Shown one piece after another: positions 58,303 to 64,000 of a stretch of DNA of 64,000 nt. The notes below the pieces were generated by a model that searched no databases, had not been told where the DNA came from, and saw only the letters and a list, made by a program, of their open reading frames with translations. Both the position numbers and the translations under genes were made by a program. This DNA is from DYJB01 sp963777165. Lineage in GTDB: Bacteria > Chloroflexota > Anaerolineae > Anaerolineales > E44-bin32. Each line of letters opens with the position of its first letter. Position 1 is the first letter of the stretch. The stretch lies in contig CAVZPO010000007.1 in NCBI GenBank assembly GCA_963777165.1, forward strand, positions 62,001-126,000. Reading direction: 5' to 3'.

Positions 58303-59478
58303 TTATGCTCGCTGGCCGGGTGCGGCGCGCGGTTTCGACTTCTCGAGCAACCCGTCGCCGATGTCCTTGAGGGCATCCACCGCCGCGTCGTCAGGAAAAC
58401 GCATGTGCAGCGGCGCGTGCAGGTTGTTGGCCAGATTGAAGTTCTTGCCGATGTTGGGGATCCCCCGGTCGGTCGGCCGGCCTAGCACCGCCTCCAGGGG
58501 CGGACCGGTCAGGTCCTCCACTCCCAGGGCGCGGTTGCTGATGACGAAGATGCGTTCGCCCACGATCGCCTCGGCCTGCATATACTGCAGCAGCGCACGG
58601 GTGTTGGCCGCCGACGTCGGATCGGGGCTCATCACGAGCGCCACCGAGCTGGCCTGCGACAGCACCATCATCGCCAGCCGCGAGATGTTCCGGCCGATGT
58701 CGATGATGACCATGTCGTAGGCCGCCCGCAGCGTCTGGACGGCGGGCCCGAGACGTTGGGCTTGCAGGCGCATGGCCTGCGCCGGGTCCTTGCACCCGGG
58801 CACGACGGTGAACCCCCAGGCAGGCGCCAGCGGCAGCTCCCGCCGGAGCAGCTCCACCGAGAGCTCCATCGGTTCGAGTTCAGTCAGCGAGACGATGTCG
58901 GTCTGCGTCTTCACCCCGGTGATCTGCGCCACGTTCCCGATCGGCAGCACCAGGTCCACGACGACGACGGACTTCTCCGGATCGATGCGGGCGATATGGC
59001 TGGCGACGTTCAGGCAGACCGAAGTCGTGCCCACGCCGCCCTTGGCGCTGACGAACGGGATCAGCGTCCCCAACGGCCGCTCCGGCTCGCCGTGGTGCAC
59101 GACCTCCGGCAGCGCCGAGCGCGCCATCAGGCGCAGCAGCACCTCCACGGCGTCGGCCTGCTTGACGACGTAGTAGTCCAGCCCGACGTCCAGCCCGGCG
59201 AGCGTCTCCTCGGGCTTGCTGCGCTGCGTCATGGCGATGATCGTCTTGCGCTCGGTGCGCGACTCCTTGCGCAGCCGCCGGACGACCTCCAGCCCATCCA
59301 CATCGGGAAGTTCGAGCTCGAGGACGATGACATCGGGCTGATCCCGCCAGGCGGCAATCAGCCCATCCTTGCCCGTTTCGGCGACCGTCACGTCATAGCC
59401 GCGCTCGCCCATGGCGCGGGTCAGGAAGGTCGCCGTCTTCTTGTCGGGCTCGATCAGCAGCACCTGGCTCGAGGACAC
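58303..59478 (-). CDS. CpaE-like protein: receiver-like domain plus MinD/ParA-type ATPase
   Basis: A 391-residue protein. Residues 1-120 fold like a response-regulator receiver, but the phospho-acceptor position is Glu54 (VIVLELELPDVDG) rather than Asp, and the acidic pair is Glu10/Asp12. The second part is a deviant Walker A ATPase (FVSAKGGVGTTSVCLNVA), with DLVLPIGNVAQITGV and DMVIIDIGRNISRLAMM. CpaE proteins place pili or other polar machines. No pilus genes are nearby. Glu at the acceptor site may mimic a permanently phosphorylated state. Confidence 0.87.
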   Translation of the reverse strand: MSSSQVLLIEPDKKTATFLTRAMGERGYDVTVAETGKDGLIAAWRDQPDVIVLELELPDVDGLEVVRRLRKESRTERKTIIAMTQRSKPEETLAGLDVGLDYYVVKQADAVEVLLRLMARSALPEVVHHGEPERPLGTLIPFVSAKGGVGTTSVCLNVASHIARIDPEKSVVVVDLVLPIGNVAQITGVKTQTDIVSLTELEPMELSVELLRRELPLAPAWGFTVVPGCKDPAQAMRLQAQRLGPAVQTLRAAYDMVIIDIGRNISRLAMMVLSQASSVALVMSPDPTSAANTRALLQYMQAEAIVGERIFVISNRALGVEDLTGPPLEAVLGRPTDRGIPNIGKNFNLANNLHAPLHMRFPDDAAVDALKDIGDGLLEKSKPRAAPGQRA

Positions 59479-59505
59479 CTCGGCCTCCGCTTCCGCTAGT
59501 CGTCG

Positions 59506-60216
59506 CTAGCCCCCGCCGTCCATCGGCGGCATCAAGTAGCCGATCCCCTGGCGGGTCTGAATGTGAATCGGGTTCTTGGGATCCGGCTCGATCTTCTGGC
59601 GCAGCCGGCTGAGGCAGACCCACAGGATCTCTTTGTCGTCCCGGTACTCGGGGCCCCACACCCCGGTCAGCATTTCCTCAGGCGTCAGCACGCGGCCGAC
59701 GGCACCCGCCAGCGTCTGCAGCACGCGGTACTCGGTCGCTGTCAGCGAGACTTCCTTGCCGGCGACGGTCACGAGCGCGCGGGCCAAGTCGATCTCCAGC
59801 TCGTGATGGCGGAAGACCGGCTCGTGAAACGCCTCGGTCGTCTGCCGTTCCGCCCGGCGCAGGACGGCGCGCACCCGCGCCAGCAGCTCCTGGGCCGAGA
59901 ACGGCTTGATGATGTAGTCATCGGCGCCGGCATCCAACCCGCGCACCCGGTCGCGCTCCTCGCCCTTGGCGGTCACCATGATGATCGGGACGTTGGAAAA
60001 CTCGCGGATCCTCTCGCAGGCGGTGAAGCCGTCCATGACCGGCATCATCACATCCAGCAGGACCAGATCCGGTTGATTGGCGGCCGCGGTCTCGACAGCC
60101 AATTGGCCGTTGGCTGCCGTCAGGATCGTATAGCCCTCGCTCATCAGGTTGACTTCGATCAGCCGAACGTAACGCGGCTCGTCATCCACGACCAGGATCG
60201 ACTTCTTGGCCGTCAT
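59506..60216 (-). CDS. OmpR-family response regulator
   Basis: A 236-residue transcription factor. The receiver has Asp11-Asp12 (ILVVDDEPR), the phospho-acceptor Asp55 (LVLLDVMMP) and Lys104 (DYIIKPF). The winged-helix output domain has SLTATEYRVLQTLAGAVGRV and LWVCLSRLRQKIEPDPKNPI, ending at the wing (RQGIGYLMPP). Its ATG overlaps the stop of the GAF-kinase gene upstream (ATGA), so that kinase is the likely partner. The CpaE-like gene follows 27 bp later. Confidence 0.94.
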   Translation of the reverse strand: MTAKKSILVVDDEPRYVRLIEVNLMSEGYTILTAANGQLAVETAAANQPDLVLLDVMMPVMDGFTACERIREFSNVPIIMVTAKGEERDRVRGLDAGADDYIIKPFSAQELLARVRAVLRRAERQTTEAFHEPVFRHHELEIDLARALVTVAGKEVSLTATEYRVLQTLAGAVGRVLTPEEMLTGVWGPEYRDDKEILWVCLSRLRQKIEPDPKNPIHIQTRQGIGYLMPPMDGGG

Positions 60217-61463
60217 ACAACCCCTCCTTGGGCCGGAGCCTCAAGCGACTCCAGGGGCAGGCTGAACGCGAAGCACGTCCCGCCGCCGGCGGCACTCTCC
60301 ACCAGGATCTCCCCGCCGTGGGCCTCCACGATTTTGCGGCAGATATACAGACCCAGCCCGGTGCCACGGATCATGCTCTTGGCCCCCGGCACCCGGAAGA
60401 ACCGCTCGAACAGGCGCGCCTGGTGCTGGGGTGGAATCCCCTGCCCGAGGTCCCGCACGCGGACGACAACCGCCGTCCCCTCCACCCGAGCGCTCACCGT
60501 GACCTCGGCGCCCTGAGCGTACTTGTCGGCGTTCGACAGCAGGTTGTCGAGCACCTGCGACAGTCGTGTGGCGTCCACCTGCATGATCGGCAGCTCGTCC
60601 GGCACGTCGATGCGCAGCGGCATGCCGGGGTACAGCGCCTGGCCGCGGCTGACCGTGTCCCGCAGCAGCGTGCTCAGCCGGACGGGCTCGAGGGTCATGC
60701 TCAGCGTCCCGCTTTGCAGCCGCGATGAGTCCAGCAGGTTGTCGATCAGCTCGCGCAGCCGGTCGGCTTCCTCGTCGATGATCTTCAGGAATTCGAGCCG
60801 CGCCGCCGAATCCCATTCGGCGTCGTTGCGCAGCAGTGTAGTGGTGTAGCCCTTGATGAATCCCAGCGGCGTGCGCAGCTCGTGGGATACGGTGGAGACG
60901 AATTCATCCTGCATGCGGGCCAGCTCGCGCTGCGCCTCGAGCGTGGCAATGCGGCGCGCCATGCGCCGATTCTCGAGCAGCTGGCCGACGTGCCAGGCGA
61001 CGAACTCCGCCAGGCGGATGTGTTCGGGGGGGTAGGCCGGGCCGCCAAAGCGACCGAACACCAGTCCACCCACGCCCCGTCCGCCGACGATCAATGGCAG
61101 TCCCAGATAGTACCGGCGCCCTTCCCGGCCATCGACCGTCGCCCCGGAATCCTCCTGCCGCAGCACCGTCTGGCCGGTACGAAACGCCTCCTTCGCCGCC
61201 GGCTCCCCCCAGGTCAGCTCCGCCTCGCGTGACCGGCCGCGGCCCAGGGCCCGGGCATACGAGGGCTCCACTTCGCCGGTCTCTTCGTTCTCCAGGTAGA
61301 GAGCCACCGTATCGAAGATGAAGATCGTGCGCGCCAGACGGAAGATCGCATCCAGCCCGGCCTCGGTGTCGAATGTCTCGGCCACGATTCGGGCGATGGC
61401 ATAGACGGCATTGAGTTCGGAGCCGTGGGCGAGGGGGCCGGGAGGGATCAGCGGGCCGGTCAT
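60213..61463 (-). CDS. Histidine kinase with GAF domain
   Basis: A 416-residue cytosolic sensor kinase. A GAF domain spans about residues 20-165 (with RRYYLGLPLIVGGRGVGGLV). HisKA contains His194 (FVSTVSHELRTPLGFIKGY), and the HATPase_c region has N, G1 and G2 boxes (NLLSNADKYAQG, DLGQGIPPQHQARLF, GTGLGLYICRKIVEAHGG). No membrane segment is present, so it senses a soluble ligand or another protein. Overlaps with the OmpR-type gene downstream and with the second kinase upstream make a three-gene relay operon. Confidence 0.94.
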   Translation of the reverse strand: MTGPLIPPGPLAHGSELNAVYAIARIVAETFDTEAGLDAIFRLARTIFIFDTVALYLENEETGEVEPSYARALGRGRSREAELTWGEPAAKEAFRTGQTVLRQEDSGATVDGREGRRYYLGLPLIVGGRGVGGLVFGRFGGPAYPPEHIRLAEFVAWHVGQLLENRRMARRIATLEAQRELARMQDEFVSTVSHELRTPLGFIKGYTTTLLRNDAEWDSAARLEFLKIIDEEADRLRELIDNLLDSSRLQSGTLSMTLEPVRLSTLLRDTVSRGQALYPGMPLRIDVPDELPIMQVDATRLSQVLDNLLSNADKYAQGAEVTVSARVEGTAVVVRVRDLGQGIPPQHQARLFERFFRVPGAKSMIRGTGLGLYICRKIVEAHGGEILVESAAGGGTCFAFSLPLESLEAPAQGGVV

Positions 61464-62638
61464 GCCGGTTGGTCTGCCCCCGGGAGCAGAAAGCTCAACA
61501 TCGTTCCCTTGCCGAGTTCACTCTCCACCCGGATCTGTGACCCGTGCGCGCCGACGATCAGCTTGACCAGCGCCAGCCCCAGCCCCGTGCCGCCGTAACG
61601 GCGAGTGGGTGAACCGTCCAACTGATGCAGCGGCTCGAAGATCTCCTCGAGTCGGTCGGGCGGGATCCCGATGCCGGTATCCGCCACCGACAGACGGATC
61701 AGCGGGCCCTCCCGCACCGCCGCCAGGGCGACCTGCCCGTCGTTGGGCGTGAACTTGATGCCGTTGTCGACTAACTGGAATAGAACCCAGCCCAGCTTCT
61801 CAGGATCGGCTTGCAGCGCAAGGGCCTCCGGCGTCACCTGGAGCGCCAGCCGCACGCCCGCCTTCTCGGCCTTGGCCTGCGACCGTTCGACGACGCCGCG
61901 CATCAGCGCCGGCAGGTCCACCTCTTGCAGTTTGAGCACCACGCCGGAGCGGGAGGCGGTGGAGAACTCGATCAGGTCCTCAATCAGGCGTCCCAGGCGA
62001 TCGGTGCCGCGATGAATCACCGCCATCGCCTTGACTTGCTCCTCGGTCAGCGGCCCGAGCTGTCCTTCCTCCAGAAGTTCGACGTAGCCCAGGATGTGCG
62101 CCAACGGAGTGCGCAGCTCGTGGCTGACATTCGAGATCAGGTTGGCCTTGATCTGGTTGAGTTCGGTCAGGCGCTCGAGGGCCCGGCGCAGTTCGGCGGT
62201 GCGCTCGGCCACCCGGCGCTCAAGCGTCCGGTTAACCTCCTGCAGCGCGGCGTGCAGCTCGATGATCTGCCGCGTCACGGCCCGGTCGAGCGTCTCGCGG
62301 TCGACCAGCTTCATCTCGACCAGCGTCTGGCCGAGCAGGCGCCGCTGGCCGCGCTCCGACATCTCGCGCTGGCGGGCCAGGGCGGTCTCGAGCTGGGCCG
62401 TCGTCAACAGGCCCTGCTCGATCATGTACTCCCCGATGCGCGGTACGACCGCTTCCGGCGTCGTCGGGAACGGAGCCGCCTGGGGAATCCCCTCCAGATA
62501 GGCGCGCTCCGCCAGCAGGGCGATCAGCGACAGATCAACCCCGCAATTCGGGCAGGTGCGGGCGTCCCGGGGAAGGGGCGTGGCGCACTGTGGGCATGGC
62601 ATTCCGGGGCCGGCAGGCGGCAGGACCGCATCAGGCAT
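61460..62638 (-). CDS. Histidine kinase with zinc ribbon and GspE-N-like domain
   Basis: A 392-residue cytosolic kinase. It has a four-Cys zinc ribbon (CPQCATPLP and CPNCG, residues 15-32). A GspE/PilB-N-like helical domain (IGEYMIEQGLLTTAQLETAL, about 68-130) and a coiled coil (132-165) follow. HisKA contains His173 (ISNVSHELRTPLAHILGY), and HATPase_c has DNGIKFTPNDG, DTGIGIPPDRLEEIFEP and GTGLGLALVKLI. The start at 62638 is preferred by the promoter 35 bp upstream. Its N-terminal module resembles type II/IV secretion ATPase N-domains, which bind c-di-GMP in some members. Confidence 0.9.
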   Translation of the reverse strand: MPDAVLPPAGPGMPCPQCATPLPRDARTCPNCGVDLSLIALLAERAYLEGIPQAAPFPTTPEAVVPRIGEYMIEQGLLTTAQLETALARQREMSERGQRRLLGQTLVEMKLVDRETLDRAVTRQIIELHAALQEVNRTLERRVAERTAELRRALERLTELNQIKANLISNVSHELRTPLAHILGYVELLEEGQLGPLTEEQVKAMAVIHRGTDRLGRLIEDLIEFSTASRSGVVLKLQEVDLPALMRGVVERSQAKAEKAGVRLALQVTPEALALQADPEKLGWVLFQLVDNGIKFTPNDGQVALAAVREGPLIRLSVADTGIGIPPDRLEEIFEPLHQLDGSPTRRYGGTGLGLALVKLIVGAHGSQIRVESELGKGTMLSFLLPGADQPA

Positions 62639-62672
62639 GGTGCGCGTCTCGGCTAACCAGGCTGTTCCCGCA

Positions 62673-62701
62673 ACTATAGCCTCACTAATCCCCCCGGGCA
62701 A
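62673..62701 (-). promoter_or_regulatory. Promoter of the kinase operon
   Basis: On the minus strand, TTGCCC (62701-62696), a 17-bp spacer and TATAGT (62678-62673). It lies in the 144-bp space shared with the divergent response-regulator gene, whose own -10 may be CATAAT at 62752-62757. Confidence 0.65.
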
Positions 62702-62782
62702 GGGCACGGCTTTGAAAGGGGCCTGTAAGGTCGCCTTCCGAGCTTCGGCCGCATAATGAAGCCGCAAGACCGAGGGAGATGT

Positions 62783-63172
62783 ATGGCAATTGAAGTCCTG
62801 CTAATCGATGATGATGTTGAGCTGTCCATGATGCTCCGTACCTTGCTGCGCGGGCAGGATATCCAGATCCGCTCGGTTTGCACCGGCGAGGAGGGCATCC
62901 GATCCTGCGCCGACAACCCGCCGGATGTCATCATCCTGGACCTGCTGATGCCCGGGATGGACGGCTGGCAGGTCTGCGAGAGCATTCGGGCATTCTCCGA
63001 TGTGCCGATCCTGATCCTCTCGGCCCTCGGCGCGCCGGGCAGCGTCGCCCGCGCCCTGGATGCCGGTGCGGATGACTACCTGATCAAACCGGTCCACGCC
63101 AGCCTGCTGGCCACGCGCCTTCGGACGCTCGTTCGGCGCCGGTCGCTGGCACCCAAGTTTCAGGCGGCGTAG
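62783..63172 (+). CDS. Single-domain response regulator
   Basis: A 129-residue receiver. The acidic residues are Asp9-Asp10 (VLLIDDDVEL), the phospho-acceptor is Asp53 (VIILDLLMPGMDG), Ser in LILSALG replaces or serves as the Thr/Ser switch, and Lys is in DDYLIKPVH. A short basic tail (LRTLVRRRSLAPKF) takes the place of an output domain. GGGAG precedes ATG 62783. It is divergent from the zinc-ribbon kinase and could be its phospho-target. Confidence 0.9.
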   Translation: MAIEVLLIDDDVELSMMLRTLLRGQDIQIRSVCTGEEGIRSCADNPPDVIILDLLMPGMDGWQVCESIRAFSDVPILILSALGAPGSVARALDAGADDYLIKPVHASLLATRLRTLVRRRSLAPKFQAA

Positions 63173-63225
63173 ACCCCAACCTTCGTTTGGATCGCTGGCT
63201 GGCACCCGCGTTTCCACTCTCCACG

Positions 63226-63252
63226 CTGCGCAGCAACCGCTGCGCAGTTTGG
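63226..63252 (+). terminator. Terminator after the single-domain regulator
   Basis: CTGCGCAG (63226-63233), a 6-nt loop, and CTGCGCAG (63240-63247) form an 8-bp self-complementary stem followed by TTTGG, 54 bp past the stop. Confidence 0.55.
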
Positions 63253-63386
63253 ATTCAACCCTGCTCTGGCGGGCAGCGGGGCCGGCTCGGCCTCCACGGC
63301 CTCGCCATCCCCGCCACCCGGGGCTGCTTCGCAGCCGTTCCCGGGGCAGCGGACGCGGCGAGGTGCAGCCCGCGCGGCGGCCGCGC

Positions 63387-64000
63387 CTAGCTCTCGGCCC
63401 GCGAAAGCATTGGCTTGAGCAGCCCGTAGATCGTTGAGTGCACGGGAACTTCAATCGCGTGCTCCCGCGCCAGCCGGACGATCGTTCCGCTAAAGGCCTC
63501 GAGCTCGAACCGCCGGCCGTCGGCCACATCGCGCTGCAGCGACGAGGTCACTCCGGGCTCGAGCGCTTCAACGATCGCCATCGCCTGCTCGACCGCATCC
63601 CGTGGCAAGCGGGCGCCCGCAGCGCGCCCGACCCGCTCCACCTCGCGCATCGCCTCGAGCAGCACCGCCCGCGTCGTCGGGGAGGCACGAACTTCGCCGG
63701 CCGTCGAGCGTGCCAGCGCGGTCACCCCGCCGAACGAGGCGATGAAGACGAGCTTGGACCACAGTGCGGCGAGGATGTCCGGGGTCTGATCCGCCTCGAC
63801 ACCGCAGCCGCGCCACGCAGTGACCAGGGCTGAAAGCGCCTCCATGGGTCGTGCGTCGGGCGCGCCCATGACGACGCGACGCAGGCGGCTTTCTTGACGG
63901 ATGACACCTGGGGCTTCGATGTGCGCGGCGACGCTGCAAGTCCCCGCTGCAATCCGTCCGCGTCCCAGCTCCCGCTGCAAGACCTCGTGCGCATCGACGC
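63387..64000 (-). CDS. panE: Ketopantoate reductase-family protein, C-terminal part (5' truncated by the window)
   Basis: The frame stays open to the window edge, so the N-terminal NADPH-binding domain is missing. The visible 204 residues fit the ApbA/PanE C-terminal domain. The ASFGGVTALARSTAGEVRA region follows the substrate helix (ALWSKLVFI, with the conserved Lys), and AGARLPRD..VTSSLQRDVADGRRFELEAF (the SSM/Q-D pattern) is followed by PVHSTIYGLLKPM. The family reduces 2-dehydropantoate to pantoate for CoA synthesis, but paralogs act on other 2-oxoacids. Confidence 0.87.
   Translation of the reverse strand, partial: VDAHEVLQRELGRGRIAAGTCSVAAHIEAPGVIRQESRLRRVVMGAPDARPMEALSALVTAWRGCGVEADQTPDILAALWSKLVFIASFGGVTALARSTAGEVRASPTTRAVLLEAMREVERVGRAAGARLPRDAVEQAMAIVEALEPGVTSSLQRDVADGRRFELEAFSGTIVRLAREHAIEVPVHSTIYGLLKPMLSRAES

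Noticed and set aside
63187..63390. Short ORF after the last response regulator
   Set aside because: It lies over a terminator-like hairpin and low-complexity GC sequence, without a ribosome-binding site or protein-like features.

Overview
The window is a 64 kb stretch of a GC-rich (about two thirds G+C by eye), gene-dense bacterial chromosome. The best guess is an uncultured member of the Chloroflexota, near the Anaerolineae. Pointers to this are secreted proteins with Thr/Pro-rich linkers (e.g. around 36.2 and 38.5 kb), coenzyme F420 genes (cofD, cofC, an LLM-type oxidoreductase), RNase Y, mycobacterial-type CysO/Mec/CysM genes, a very long SecA, and a recurring GCTATAAT-type -10 element. 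This assignment is inference; no rRNA gene is present. No phage, transposase, CRISPR array or integrated element was seen.

Layout. 0-2.8 kb: F420 genes joined by ATGA overlaps. 2.9-16 kb: a thioesterase, then a large molybdenum-hydroxylase locus with two complete catalytic sets, XdhC, YqeB and a YqeC-MocA fusion. Two uncharacterised genes sit inside it, one encoding a 569-residue protein whose C-terminus looks nucleoside-phosphorylase-like. YqeB/YqeC suggest enzymes with labile selenium, perhaps acting on purines. 16-22.3 kb: inverted palindromic repeats, aspS, a candidate structured small RNA with its own promoter and terminator, recA, recX and RNase Y. 22.5-30.2 kb (minus strand): a response-regulator pair, a pyruvate/branched-chain-type 2-oxoacid dehydrogenase (E2, E1 beta, E1 alpha), a lipoprotein, bacterioferritin and a PucC-like transporter.

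30.6-34.5 kb (minus strand): a sulfur-carrier cysteine-synthesis island (MoeB-rhodanese, membrane thioredoxin, CysO fused to the membrane domain DUF4395, the JAMM peptidase Mec and a frameshifted CysM). This is the most novel-looking assembly here, because the carrier's Gly-Gly tail is buried inside a membrane protein next to a peptidase that could free it. 34.7-38.3 kb: an amidase and two L,D-transpeptidases in one operon, then a DUF3052 gene. 38.4-43 kb: lipoproteins, a CnoX-like thioredoxin/TPR protein, a transglutaminase-like protein and tRNA-Leu(UAA). 43-54.8 kb: secA, adenosine deaminase, mutM, comEA, a PduO-type adenosyltransferase, DUF554 and a membrane glycosyltransferase. 54.8-64 kb: DsbA, Nudix, GNAT, TPR/HTH genes, a signalling block (CpaE-like ATPase, OmpR-family regulator, two histidine kinases, a divergent lone regulator) and a truncated ketopantoate reductase.

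Three genes (cysM, mutM, the glycosyltransferase) each read correctly only if one or two single-base indels are assumed. This may mean residual assembly error rather than real gene loss. Three genes (mutM, the adenosyltransferase, the glycosyltransferase) have a TATAAT box 7-8 nt before the ATG, which predicts leaderless mRNAs.
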